Source: GCA-016699835 sp964543905
GTDB taxonomy: Bacteria; Planctomycetota; Phycisphaerae; Phycisphaerales; UBA1924
Direction of reading: 5' to 3'
DNA length: 64,000 bases
Assembly (NCBI GenBank): GCA_964543905.1
Contig: CAZIZO010000001.1
Coordinates: 124,001 to 188,000 of the forward strand
Position numbers and translations under genes: made by a program. The notes under the pieces are model-generated. The model was not told where the DNA came from. It worked only from the letters and a program-made list of their open reading frames with translations, and made no database searches. This document shows positions 16,103-25,031 of the stretch, in pieces (within the stretch, counting starts at the first letter, position 1; each line of letters begins with the position of its first letter).

Positions 16103-18202
16103 CTACGCGCCGCCGAACACCCGGTACACCAGCGCCGCCACGAGGTAGGCGAGGGAGGACATCCACGCGAGTTGGAGCAACGCCCACTTCCAACTCCCGG
16201 TTTCCTTGGCGGTGACGGCGAGGGTGGGGAGGCACTGCATGGCAAGGACGTAGTAGACGAGGAGCGCCCAGGACGTGGCGGTGGTGAAGACCGGGGTCAG
16301 GGCGTCCTCCCGCTTCGCGCTGGCGATGGCGTCGCGGACGCTGGTCTCCTCGAAGTCTTCGGTGCCCGAGACGATGACCGCCATGGTGGAACCAAAGACC
16401 TCGCGTGCGGCGAAACTCGTAAGCACCCCGATGGAGAGTTGCCAATCGCAGCCGATGGGCCGGAACACCGGCTCGACGACGCGCCCGAGTTGCCCGATGA
16501 ACGAGTGCTTCTTGGCGTGGGCGGCCTCGATACGCTGCGCTTGGGCCTGCCACGCCTCGACCTCGCCCCGCACGTCTTGCGGGATCGCCAGGTCTCGACT
16601 CGTCCACTCGTGCACGCGATCGACGGCCCGCTGACGCAACGCCTGAGCCTCGGGGGGCGGCTCGACTTTCGGGTAGGCCCCAAGCCACCAGAGGACGACG
16701 CAGATGGCGAGGATGTTGGTCCCGGCTTTGCGAATGAAGACGACCGCACGGTCCCAGGTGGCGATGAGGGCGGTGCGGAGGCTGGGGCGCTTGTAGGTGG
16801 GGAGTTCCAGGGCCATGGGGCGGCTCTTGCCCCGCAGGATCGTCCGTCGCGCGACCAGGGCGCTGAGCACGCCCGCGCCGATGCCCAGGGCGTAGCACCC
16901 GATGAACGCGAGCGTGGCTTTCCAGGGTTTGCCCGCGAAGAGGATGCCCGTCAAGAGGGCGTAGACCGGGAGACGCGCGGAGCAGGTCATGAAGGGCGCG
17001 ACGAGGATGGTCGCCAGGCGCTCGCGGCGATCCGGAATTCCGCGGCAGGCCATGATGCCCGGGAGCGCGCACGCGTGGCTGGAGAGCAGCGGCACGAAAC
17101 TGTGACCGGGCAAGCCGAAGGGGCGGAGCCAGCGATCCACGACGAAGGCCGCCCGCGCGAGGTAGCCCGTGTCTTCGAGGAGCGAGATCAGGAAGAAGAG
17201 CAGGCCGATCTGCGGCAAGAAGACGACCGTCGCGCCGACGCCCTTGATCACCCCCTCGACGGCAAAGTCCTGCAAGATTCCCTCGGGCAGAAGGCCACGC
17301 ACCGCACCGCCCGCGACGTCGAACATCCACTCGATCCCGTCCATCGGCCACTGCGCGAGGCTGAAGATGCTCCAGAAGAGCGCGGCCATGATCGCCACGA
17401 ACGCCATCATGCCCCCGACCGGATGCGTGAGCACGCGATCGAGTCGGTCGGTGAGCGTGCTCTGCGAGGCCCAGGAGTGAGGTGGAGTTGGCGCGTGGGC
17501 GGCGGCGATCTCGGCATAGACCTCGTCCGCCCAACGCTCGAGCCCCTCGAGGCTCCCCGGAGGGGTTCGATTGGGTACCTGCGCCCTGGCGATCATGGCC
17601 GACACGCCGTCTTCACCTTCGACACCCTCCCCCGAACGCGCGGAAACCAGCACGACCTCGCACCCGAGTCGATCCGCAAGGATCCCCGCATCGACGTGCA
17701 ACCCTCGCTTGCGCGCGAGGTCGATCATGTTGACCACGACGACCGTCGGCAATCGGCGGCGGAGCACCTCTCCCGCCAGCAACAGGTTCCGAGAGAGGTT
17801 CGTCGCGTCGAGCACCACGCACGCGACCTCCGGACCGCCCGCGTCCTCCCCGCGGGGCATGCGAATACCGGCGAGCACGTCGCGGCAGATGGCGGCCTCG
17901 CTCTGGTCCAACTCCAGCGAGTAGATCCCGGGCAGATCGATGATCTCGACCGCGCCGTCGCGCGTCACGCCGATCCGGGCCTCCTGCGTCGTGCCCGGGA
18001 AGTTGCTCGTCTTGTGGCGAACGCCGCAGAGACGATTGAAGAGCGTGGTTTTTCCGGTATTCGGATTGCCGAGCAGCGCGACGCGGCGAGGGTTTGCGTG
18101 CCCATCGCCGTGCGTGCCCGCCGCGCGCACGTTCTCCCGCGATCCATCCCTCGGGATCCCGGGCATCTCGGCGATCGGCGCGGGGGCGTCCATGGCGCTC
18201 AT
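16103..18202 (-). CDS. feoB: Ferrous iron transporter FeoB
   Basis: The 699-residue protein is the Fe(II) permease of the inner membrane. After a ~38-residue N-terminal leader it has a G-protein domain with GNPNTGKTTLFNRL (G1), NFPGTTQE (G2), DLPG (G3) and NMID (G4). The C-terminal membrane domain shows two Gate regions, the first with SSHACALPGIMACRGI and APFMTCSARLPVYALL, the second with FAAREVFGSTMAVI. ATG 18202 overlaps the feoA stop as ATGA, so translation is coupled. Length is slightly under the ~770 residues of E. coli FeoB. Confidence 0.95.
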   Translation of the reverse strand: MSAMDAPAPIAEMPGIPRDGSRENVRAAGTHGDGHANPRRVALLGNPNTGKTTLFNRLCGVRHKTSNFPGTTQEARIGVTRDGAVEIIDLPGIYSLELDQSEAAICRDVLAGIRMPRGEDAGGPEVACVVLDATNLSRNLLLAGEVLRRRLPTVVVVNMIDLARKRGLHVDAGILADRLGCEVVLVSARSGEGVEGEDGVSAMIARAQVPNRTPPGSLEGLERWADEVYAEIAAAHAPTPPHSWASQSTLTDRLDRVLTHPVGGMMAFVAIMAALFWSIFSLAQWPMDGIEWMFDVAGGAVRGLLPEGILQDFAVEGVIKGVGATVVFLPQIGLLFFLISLLEDTGYLARAAFVVDRWLRPFGLPGHSFVPLLSSHACALPGIMACRGIPDRRERLATILVAPFMTCSARLPVYALLTGILFAGKPWKATLAFIGCYALGIGAGVLSALVARRTILRGKSRPMALELPTYKRPSLRTALIATWDRAVVFIRKAGTNILAICVVLWWLGAYPKVEPPPEAQALRQRAVDRVHEWTSRDLAIPQDVRGEVEAWQAQAQRIEAAHAKKHSFIGQLGRVVEPVFRPIGCDWQLSIGVLTSFAAREVFGSTMAVIVSGTEDFEETSVRDAIASAKREDALTPVFTTATSWALLVYYVLAMQCLPTLAVTAKETGSWKWALLQLAWMSSLAYLVAALVYRVFGGA

Positions 18203-18570
18203 TGGGGTTGTGGAGACGCTCCGACCACGAGCACGCGCTGCGCGAGCAACTTCGCCAGCCCGATACGGCACGCGCACACCGCGGAACTCGCCTCGCTCGC
18301 CAGCACCTCGACGATGCACGGCTCACCCATGCGGCACAAGCGAACGATGGCATTGGGCCGCAGCCCCATCGCCCGAAGCATGGCGGCGTCTGCGGGATCG
18401 AGGCACGTCTCACAGATTCGGGCCGTCTCGCCGGGCTTGAGCGTGGTGAGCGCGACGCCCGTTCCACGGTTGGCAAACCGCGCCGGCACCCCCGGGGGGA
18501 CCCCGCCGCCACAACACGCGCCCGGCGCGCCCTCGCTCGCCCCACCACAACATCCCGAACCATGTGCCAT
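18199..18570 (-). CDS. feoA: FeoA domain protein with a Cys-rich N-terminus
   Basis: FeoA is a small SH3-like cytoplasmic partner of FeoB. Residues ~40-115 of this 123-residue protein form the FeoA domain (TTLKPGETARI, LRAMGLRPNAIVRL, IGLAKLLAQRVLV). The first ~35 residues are unusual: two CC pairs (GCCGGAS, ACCGGG) in a Gly/Pro-rich stretch, plus CETC inside the domain, which could bind a metal. AAGGA precedes ATG 18570 at good spacing. It is the first gene of the operon and lies next to the Fur-like box. Confidence 0.9.
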   Translation of the reverse strand: MAHGSGCCGGASEGAPGACCGGGVPPGVPARFANRGTGVALTTLKPGETARICETCLDPADAAMLRAMGLRPNAIVRLCRMGEPCIVEVLASEASSAVCACRIGLAKLLAQRVLVVGASPQPQ

Positions 18571-18623
18571 CGTGTATCCTTCCTACAGCCCTTCCCGGGA
18601 AAGTCTAGGCGTGACGAACCTTG

Positions 18624-18640
18624 TTGAGACTGAGTCGCAA
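18624..18640. promoter_or_regulatory. Fur-like operator of the feo operon
   Basis: The 17-bp sequence TTGAGACTGAGTCGCAA is an inverted repeat around one central base, with a single mismatch between its arms. It has the 7-1-7 geometry of Fur boxes (TGANANT-N-ANTNTCA type) and lies 54 bp before feoA, upstream of a possible TAGACT -10 box at 18602-18607. That fits iron-dependent repression. It also lies 38 bp before the divergent queG start and could affect that gene too. Confidence 0.6.
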
Positions 18641-18677
18641 CGAGCCGGCTGGTCTCAGCAACCGAACATGATCCAAA

Positions 18678-19751
18678 ATGATCGACCGGCCAGATCAACT
18701 CTCGCGCACCGTGATGGAGATGTGCCGAGGGCACGGATTCGCGGCCGCGGGTGTGTGTGGCGTGGCGCCGTCGGAGCGTGGCGAATCGCTCCGCGCATGG
18801 TTGGCATCCGGGCAACACGGGGAAATGGAGTACCTCGCGGACGAAGTGGAGACACGGATCAACTTCGCGTCGTGGCTCCCCGGGGCGCGATCGGTGATCG
18901 TGGTGGCGGATCAGTACGCGGTGCGCGGGGAGAAGCGCACGCCACGATCGGGAACGGGGCGTGTGGCACGCTATGCGCAAGGGCGGGATTATCACAAGGT
19001 GATGAAGGATCGCTTGCACGCGATCAGCGACGCCTTGCGGGACCACCACCGCGGCAGCGCCTTCCTCGCCTTCGTGGACACCGCGCCGATCCCGGAGCGT
19101 GAACTGGCCGCTCGGGCCGGGCTTGGCTGGATCGGGAAGCACACGCTGCTGATCCACCCCCGCCTGGGATCGTATTTGCTGCTGGGGGGCATCTTGACGA
19201 CGCTCGAACTGTCACCCGTGGATGGGCAGACGCCCGAGCCGGATCACTGCGGGACGTGCACGAGGTGCATCGACGCGTGCCCGACGGGAGCGATCACGCC
19301 GTATGCCGTCGATGCTCGGCGGTGCATTTCGTACTTGACCATCGAGCGCCGATCGCCCGTCGAGCCCGCGTGGTGGGCAAAAATGGGTGACTGGGTCTAT
19401 GGATGCGATGTGTGCCAGGAGGTGTGCCCCCACAACTCGGCGCGCCCCGCCTCGGCGGACGTGGGCGTGGTGCGGGACGCGTACCGACCCGAGCGGGAGG
19501 GATTCGACCTACGCGAGATGCTGCGTTGGGACGAAGCCGACCGAAGACGCGCCTTTGCTCGCACGGCGATGTGGCGTGCGACGCTGTCGATGATGAAGCG
19601 GAACGCGCTGGCGGCCGCGGCGAACGCCGTGCGTGGCGGACAAGGTGCCGGACTTCGTACACGCATCGAGGACGTGGCGTGGAACGCCCGAGAGCCCGTC
19701 GAGGTGCGCGAGATGGCGCGGGCCTTGCTCGCGGACCTGGCACGGGCGTGA
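18678..19751 (+). CDS. queG: Epoxyqueuosine reductase QueG
   Basis: The 357-residue protein performs the last step of queuosine synthesis in tRNA, reducing epoxyqueuosine with a cobalamin and two [4Fe-4S] clusters. The cluster ligands are seen in CGTCTRCIDACPTGAI and CDVCQEVCPHN. The N-terminal half has the family segments GEMEYLADEVETR and GRVARYAQGRDYHKVM, and GLGWIGKHTLLIHP precedes the clusters. Its oxygen-labile clusters make a position divergent from the iron operon suggestive but unproven. Other queuosine genes (tgt, queA) are absent here. Confidence 0.95.
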   Translation: MIDRPDQLSRTVMEMCRGHGFAAAGVCGVAPSERGESLRAWLASGQHGEMEYLADEVETRINFASWLPGARSVIVVADQYAVRGEKRTPRSGTGRVARYAQGRDYHKVMKDRLHAISDALRDHHRGSAFLAFVDTAPIPERELAARAGLGWIGKHTLLIHPRLGSYLLLGGILTTLELSPVDGQTPEPDHCGTCTRCIDACPTGAITPYAVDARRCISYLTIERRSPVEPAWWAKMGDWVYGCDVCQEVCPHNSARPASADVGVVRDAYRPEREGFDLREMLRWDEADRRRAFARTAMWRATLSMMKRNALAAAANAVRGGQGAGLRTRIEDVAWNAREPVEVREMARALLADLARA

Positions 19752-19761
19752 CGAGGCGCGA

Positions 19762-19767
19762 TACGCT
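19762..19767 (+). promoter_or_regulatory. -10 box TACGCT, 6 nt before ATG 19774
   Basis: TACGCT lies just after the queG stop, six bases before the beta-mannosidase start. It gives this gene its own likely leaderless promoter. Confidence 0.45.
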
Positions 19768-19773
19768 CCACCG

Positions 19774-22137
19774 ATGATGCCCGCCCCGCGTGCGCAATCC
19801 CTCTCGTCCGCACGGTGGACCGTTCGTGCCGTGGGCGATCTTGCGCTCGTCCCGGAGCACGTTCGCGGATTGGTGATCGCGGCCAGCGTGCCGGGGTGCA
19901 TCCACACCGACCTGATGGACGCCGGGCTGATCCCCGACCCGGCGATCGGCACGCACGAGAAGGACGTGCGATGGGTGGGTTGGACCGACTGGCGGTACGA
20001 GTGCGCGTTCGACGCCGACCCGGCGCTCTTTGGGCACAAGGAGATCGCCCTCAACTTTGAGTGCCTCGACACGATCGCGACGATCGAACTCAACGGCATC
20101 GAGATCGGCCAGGCCGCGAGCGAGTTCATCCCGTGGCGCTTCGGCGTGCAAGGCCTCTTGAAGCAAGGGCGGAACACGCTCGCCGTCACGTTCACGAGCC
20201 CGCTGCGGCATGTGCATGAGATGGCCACCACACTCGGGCACAGGCCGCACAACGGCGACGAGCAAGGTTGGGCACCGTTCAACATGATCCGCAAGTGCGC
20301 GAGCAACTTCGGGTGGGACTGGGGGCCTCGGGTGGCGACGTGCGGGATGACCGCTGGGGTCGCTCTGGTTGCGGTGAACGGCGATGGGTCGGACACCTCG
20401 ACGGGCGCGAGCACGGAGCGCCCACGCGTGGAGTTCCATCCGGACCCGTTCCACTTCACGATCGGCGGTGAGCCCGTCTTCATCAAGGGCGCGAACTGGA
20501 TCCCCGAAGGACTCTGGCCTCGGGATCGCACGCCGGAGCGTGTGCGTCGGAGGCTCCAGCAACTCCTCGACGCGAACATGAACATGATCCGCGTCTGGGG
20601 TGGTGGACGCTACGAGCCGGATTGGTTCTACGACCTCTGCGACGAGATGGGGATCTTGGTGTGGCAGGACTTCATGTTCGCGTGCGCATGCTACCCGGAG
20701 GAGGAGCCGCTGCGATCGCTCATCGAGCGCGAGGCACGCTACCAGGTCGCTCGCCTGAGGCGGCATCCGTGCGTGGTGCTGTGGTGCGGCGGCAACGAGT
20801 GCCATTGGGCCTATGAATCGTGGGGCTTCAAGGAGCGGCTGGCCGCGAGCCGATCACCACAGACCTGGGGCAAGCACTATTGGCGGGAGATGCTGCCCAA
20901 GATTGTCGCGGAGTTGAGCCCGCGGACGCCGTATTGGCCGGATAGTCCATGGTCGGGCGAGGAAAGCCCGCACCCGAACGCCGCCGACGTGGGCGATCGG
21001 CATACGTGGGACGTGTGGGGCGATGGTTTTCGCACGATCGTGCCGCGATTCTGCTCGGAGTTTGGGCAGCAGGCGCCTTCCACCTGGCGCACGCTCGCGA
21101 ACGCGGGGCTGGTCCATGAGGAACCGAGCCCTCCACGAGAGAGCACGGGCACGACGCCCGGAGTTCGCGTGGTCCGGGCCAAGACCACATCGCCCGACGC
21201 GGCACCGCGCCGCGAGCGGAGCCCTGCACCAACCGACGGTGGGATGGTGATCCCGCCCGCCCTGAGCGCACGTCAACTGGGCCCCGGGGGGCACGCGCGA
21301 TGGTACGACGAGCCCATGCGCGCCTGGTTTCGTGAGCCGCGCGATCTCGACGAGTGGCACGCGATGGCGCACCTCCTGCAAGCCCGCTCGTTGCAGATCG
21401 GGATCGAGTGGATGCGGGCCCATCGCCCGCGCTGCATGGGTGCGCTCGTGTGGCAACTCAACGACGCCTGGCCCGGGCTGAGTTGGTCGCTCATCGACAG
21501 CGCGGGGAGGCCCAAACTCGCGTACGAGGGCGTGAAGCAGTCCTTCGCGCCGGAGCGTCTCACGATCCAACCCATCGACGGTCGCCCACGGGCGATCTAC
21601 CTCCACGACGGCGTCGATCCCGCGACGGAGCACGTGGACGTCATGCGGCTGCGTCTGGACGGCACGGTGCTGGCGTGCGTTGAGGGGTTGCCCATCCGCG
21701 CGTGCCGCGACGCCCTCGCGGACGGGATCGACCTCGAAGGCTTGGTCGGCTCGCCGCACGATGAGCGTGAGGAGATGCTGGTGGTGGATGCGAGCGTGAA
21801 TCGGGCCACATGGTGGTATGCGCCCGATCGAGCCCTTCATCATCGCGTGCCCGTGCTCTCGTGGCGTGTGGATCGGCGATGGCGGAACGCGATCGACGTG
21901 CGGGTGCGTTCGAGCAGCATCGTGCGCGATCTCTGGATCGACGCGACTCGTCTGCCGGACGGCTGGACGGTGCAGAGCGTCCCCCCATTCGGCACGCTGC
22001 TGCCTGAGGAAACGATGTTCGTGTTCCTCCGCTACGGGTCGGACGAATCGATCGACGCGCCGGCGATCGACCTCGACGGCGTGTTTCGTCCGCCCGTGCT
22101 CTGGAGCGCGACGACGCTCCACGCGGACTCGACGTGA
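19774..22137 (+). CDS. Glycoside hydrolase family 2 protein, beta-mannosidase-like, lacking the middle beta-sandwich domain
   Basis: The 787-residue protein follows the beta-mannosidase plan: a jelly-roll domain (VPGCIHTDLMDAGLIPDP, RKCASNFGWDWGPR), a TIM barrel (FIKGANWIPEGLWPRD, NMIRVWGGGRYEPDWFYDLC) and a C-terminal sandwich. The acid/base Glu is E342 in CGGNECHW and the nucleophile is probably E429 in RFCSEFG. Only about 55 residues separate the GWDWGPR motif from FIKGANW, where usual members have well over 100, so the second immunoglobulin-like domain is mostly missing. There is no signal peptide, so it should act on imported manno-oligosaccharides. A Pro/Ser/Thr-rich insert follows the nucleophile region. 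Confidence 0.88.
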   Translation: MMPAPRAQSLSSARWTVRAVGDLALVPEHVRGLVIAASVPGCIHTDLMDAGLIPDPAIGTHEKDVRWVGWTDWRYECAFDADPALFGHKEIALNFECLDTIATIELNGIEIGQAASEFIPWRFGVQGLLKQGRNTLAVTFTSPLRHVHEMATTLGHRPHNGDEQGWAPFNMIRKCASNFGWDWGPRVATCGMTAGVALVAVNGDGSDTSTGASTERPRVEFHPDPFHFTIGGEPVFIKGANWIPEGLWPRDRTPERVRRRLQQLLDANMNMIRVWGGGRYEPDWFYDLCDEMGILVWQDFMFACACYPEEEPLRSLIEREARYQVARLRRHPCVVLWCGGNECHWAYESWGFKERLAASRSPQTWGKHYWREMLPKIVAELSPRTPYWPDSPWSGEESPHPNAADVGDRHTWDVWGDGFRTIVPRFCSEFGQQAPSTWRTLANAGLVHEEPSPPRESTGTTPGVRVVRAKTTSPDAAPRRERSPAPTDGGMVIPPALSARQLGPGGHARWYDEPMRAWFREPRDLDEWHAMAHLLQARSLQIGIEWMRAHRPRCMGALVWQLNDAWPGLSWSLIDSAGRPKLAYEGVKQSFAPERLTIQPIDGRPRAIYLHDGVDPATEHVDVMRLRLDGTVLACVEGLPIRACRDALADGIDLEGLVGSPHDEREEMLVVDASVNRATWWYAPDRALHHRVPVLSWRVDRRWRNAIDVRVRSSSIVRDLWIDATRLPDGWTVQSVPPFGTLLPEETMFVFLRYGSDESIDAPAIDLDGVFRPPVLWSATTLHADST

Positions 22138-22222
22138 GGCACGTCACCCCACGACCTTCGCCCGATCGCGTGGGCGGTTTGGTCGAGGCCCGGGGTCGGG
22201 TTGCGGCATCCGTGGTGGGCGA

Positions 22223-22774
22223 TTACTTCTTTCGCTTCCACTCGAACTTGGGCATGTGCTCGGTCTGCTCCTTGCCGCCCTTGATCGAGGCCCACTCTTC
22301 GATCAGGGTGTCCTTGTCGGGCATGACGAGCGTGAGGCGTCCCATGTAGTACTCGTCCGCGTTGGTGAAGTTGGTCACCGAGTCGGCCACCATCTCGATT
22401 CGACCGGGCGCACTCTTGACGGAGCGCAGCCTCGGCTGATTACCAGCCGCGCAGTAGTGTGTCATCACGAGCGTCCCGCCGTCCATGTGGTACATGTTGG
22501 TCATCTCGTGGGGCGTGCCGGGGAACATGATCTCACGCACCGAGGTGCCCGCGGAGCCCACGCTGAAGACGGCCATGACCTGCTCGACGCCCTTCTCGTC
22601 CTTCCCAACCCAGGTGCCTTCGAGCGCCTTGACCTGATCGAGCGTGGTCGCGCGTTGCTCGGGCGTCGCGGCGTTCACCACCTTGACCTTGCTCGCGTTC
22701 GAGCACCCCGCGAGCAAGGCGAACGACAACAGACCCACGAAGGAAACGAACCAGTGCGCGACAGACGACTTCAT
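22223..22774 (-). CDS. Lipoprotein with a lipocalin-like/DUF1579-like domain
   Basis: The 183-residue precursor has a lipoprotein signal (FVGLLSFALLAGCSN, lipobox LAGC). The mature part starts with an ALEGTWVGKDEKG motif and further strands (VMAVFSVG, MYHMDGGTLVMTHYC), like the small beta-barrel domains that open with L-x-G-x-W. It probably sits on a membrane facing the periplasm; the ligand is unknown. ATG 22774 is preceded by GAGGAG at 7 nt, whereas in-frame ATG 22789 has no ribosome site. It is convergent with the mannosidase gene. Confidence 0.75.
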   Translation of the reverse strand: MKSSVAHWFVSFVGLLSFALLAGCSNASKVKVVNAATPEQRATTLDQVKALEGTWVGKDEKGVEQVMAVFSVGSAGTSVREIMFPGTPHEMTNMYHMDGGTLVMTHYCAAGNQPRLRSVKSAPGRIEMVADSVTNFTNADEYYMGRLTLVMPDKDTLIEEWASIKGGKEQTEHMPKFEWKRKK

Positions 22775-22906
22775 GCCAAGACTCCTCATGTGCTGGGCAC
22801 CACCCCAGTTTCGGCACAGCATACCTCGCGCCCGCGAGGGACGCAAGTCGGTGCCGAACGGCAGGACGTGTTCAAGGCGACGATCGAATCACGACGGGAG
22901 CGAGGG

Positions 22907-24838
22907 CTAGGTGCCCTTCTTCTCGCTCTCGCCTTCCGACGCCGGCTCCTCGTCTTCCCGAACCGGCTTGTACGACCAGCGGGCCTTGAGCGCTTCGTAC
23001 GAGAAGGGATTCTCGCCCTTGAGTTTGAGGTCCTCGTTCTCGTAGTAGCGGAGCGTGAGCAATCGGCCCTCGTCCAGCGTGCGCACTCGTTCGAGCGTCA
23101 ACGGACGGACCTGCGTGATCTGCACGACCGCGAGGCTTTTGGCCTTCGGCACCGGGACGGCGATCGTGCGCTGCACGGCGTTCTCCGGCGTCGGGGGCAA
23201 GAGCGGGTCGAGCCCCGCCGCCACGCCGAAGATCGCCTCCACGAACGTCTTGTCGGTCGTCACGGGATTGCTGGGCGACGCGGACATGCGGGTGATCTTC
23301 ACGTTCCGCTGCACGCCGAGCGTCGCAACGCCCGGTTGGTCAAACTGCTTCGCGACGGCCTCGAGCCCCTCGGAGATCGCGAGGGCCTGATAGGCCGGGG
23401 CGTCGGCGGTCAACTTCTCCATCGCCTTGAGCGTGCGGACATCCTGCTCGACCTTGGCACGAACCTCGTCGAGCGACTCCGCCGGTCCCTTGGCCTTTGC
23501 GGCCGTCACCACCCAGTAGTATCGATTCTCCGCCAAATCCGCGGTCGGAGCGGTGATGAACGGCACGCCCACCTGGAGTCCCGACGCACGCTCCGGGGCC
23601 AACTCGCGCACCGCGAAGATCATCTCAGCGACCGGGGTCGGGCGCGTGCCCATCCGGATCGACGCCGTGCCGATCCCCGGCAACTGGCGGACTTCCTCCT
23701 GCGTCAGCCACGACTCGCGCACCTGCACCGCGGGGACGGGAAGGTCGATGCCCGTGGCCGTCTTGACCGCGTGCACGATCGCTTCGGCGAGGCTCTGCGT
23801 GGTCGGGCGCTTCCATCCCGCGGGCAGCGCCTTGAAGACCCCCTCGTCGGGGACGCCCCGCAGCGCCGTCCGCACGGCACCCTTGACGGCACGCTCGGCC
23901 TCGTCGAAGACTTGCGCCACGCGCCGGTCGGTCATTTCCTTCTGGATCTTCTCCCGCTCGGCCGCGAACTCGCCCGGGTACTTCTTGCGATCCGCCAGGT
24001 ATTCCTTATTGACGGCGATGGGGTCCAGCGTGACCGCGCCCGCGACGACGGCCTTGTCCAGCCCGATCCACTCGAGTTTCACGCGCGGGGGGAGGACATA
24101 GCCCATGCCGTCCTCGCTCTCCGACGCCTCGATCGCACGATACTTCTCGTACTGCGCCCGGAGTTCGTCGTCCGTCGGCTTGGGCATGGAATCGATCAGG
24201 CGACTCGCGGGGACATCGAGCAGGTCCGCGATCACGGCGTCCTCGAATCGCTTCATGCCGACGGTCGCGAGACGATCGGACATGCGGGCGCCCGCCAGGT
24301 TGTTCGCCTTGACGAGGCGCATGACACCGCGAAGTTTGGCGAGCGCGAGGTCGGCATCCTGCTCGCGCAGCCCGGCCTGGGCCGCGATCCCACTCTTGCC
24401 CTGCGTCATCGCCTGCGCGATCTGGGCCATCTGCTGTTCGATCATCTGCTGCAACTGCGGGATGTTGCGATACTGCTGAAAGCGCATCCCACCTTCATAG
24501 TCCGCCAGCGTGCCGACAAAGCCGGCCCCGTCGGGAGCACCGCCCACAAGCCCGGCCTCGCTCGCCTCGTGCGAGAGCAGGTACCAGTGTGCCGCGCTTT
24601 CCACGCCCAGCGCGCCCCGCACCACGTTGGGCGCAAAGTCGCGGAGGAAGCGATACTCGGCCTCGGCCAGGCCCAGATCGCGCGCGATGATCTTCTTGTT
24701 CCCCATCGTCGCCCGGACGATGGTGCCCGGATCGCCCCGGAACATCTGGGCCGTACCCTGCACCAGGAACGTCACCATCAGGACCACGCCCAGGACGGCG
24801 AGGATCCACTTGTTGTACTTCCGCATCACCTTATTCAT
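22907..24838 (-). CDS. Membrane-anchored SurA/PpiD-like periplasmic chaperone
   Basis: The 643-residue protein has an N-terminal membrane anchor (KWILAVLGVVLMVTFLVQG) preceded by MNKVMRKYN, the layout of PpiD/SurA_N proteins. A long helical region follows (TRMEDxx-type segments such as IEQQMAQIAQAMTQG). C-terminal parts resemble parvulin-type elements (ENRYYWVVTAAKAKGPAESLDEVRAKVEQDV), but no full PPIase active site was recognised. It probably helps fold exported proteins. ATG 24838 is preferred over an in-frame TTG at 24880. The C-terminal ~25 residues are highly acidic. Confidence 0.72.
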   Translation of the reverse strand: MNKVMRKYNKWILAVLGVVLMVTFLVQGTAQMFRGDPGTIVRATMGNKKIIARDLGLAEAEYRFLRDFAPNVVRGALGVESAAHWYLLSHEASEAGLVGGAPDGAGFVGTLADYEGGMRFQQYRNIPQLQQMIEQQMAQIAQAMTQGKSGIAAQAGLREQDADLALAKLRGVMRLVKANNLAGARMSDRLATVGMKRFEDAVIADLLDVPASRLIDSMPKPTDDELRAQYEKYRAIEASESEDGMGYVLPPRVKLEWIGLDKAVVAGAVTLDPIAVNKEYLADRKKYPGEFAAEREKIQKEMTDRRVAQVFDEAERAVKGAVRTALRGVPDEGVFKALPAGWKRPTTQSLAEAIVHAVKTATGIDLPVPAVQVRESWLTQEEVRQLPGIGTASIRMGTRPTPVAEMIFAVRELAPERASGLQVGVPFITAPTADLAENRYYWVVTAAKAKGPAESLDEVRAKVEQDVRTLKAMEKLTADAPAYQALAISEGLEAVAKQFDQPGVATLGVQRNVKITRMSASPSNPVTTDKTFVEAIFGVAAGLDPLLPPTPENAVQRTIAVPVPKAKSLAVVQITQVRPLTLERVRTLDEGRLLTLRYYENEDLKLKGENPFSYEALKARWSYKPVREDEEPASEGESEKKGT

Positions 24839-24966
24839 GGGCGTGCTCGCAGGGGTCGAAGGAAGGGTCGCCGGATGCAACGACGCCGACGCCTTGGAGG
24901 GCGTCGGTTCTTGGCATCAAGACAAGGGTATTCGCCACATCGGGATCATCGTGGATCGTCCGCGAA

Positions 24967-24999
24967 GGTGGGTTGGTCCTCGGCAACGACCAACCCACC
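24967..24999 (-). terminator. Hairpin downstream of rpsD
   Basis: GGTGGGTTGGTC and GACCAACCCACC form a perfect 12-bp stem with a 9-nt loop, about 30 bp after the rpsD stop. The following bases (TTCGCGG on the minus strand) make a poor U-run. Confidence 0.55.
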
Positions 25000-25031
25000 C
25001 AAGCCCCCTCCCTCCGGGAGAGGGAGTGCTT
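24990..25031 (-). repeat. REP-like repeat, copy A
   Basis: On the minus strand this reads GCACTCCCTCTCCCGGAG followed by GGAGGGGGCTTGGGTGGG. It closely matches the stretch at 46719-46762. Elements of the CCCTCTCCC...GGGAGAGGG type are common intergenic repeats in bacteria. Confidence 0.6.
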
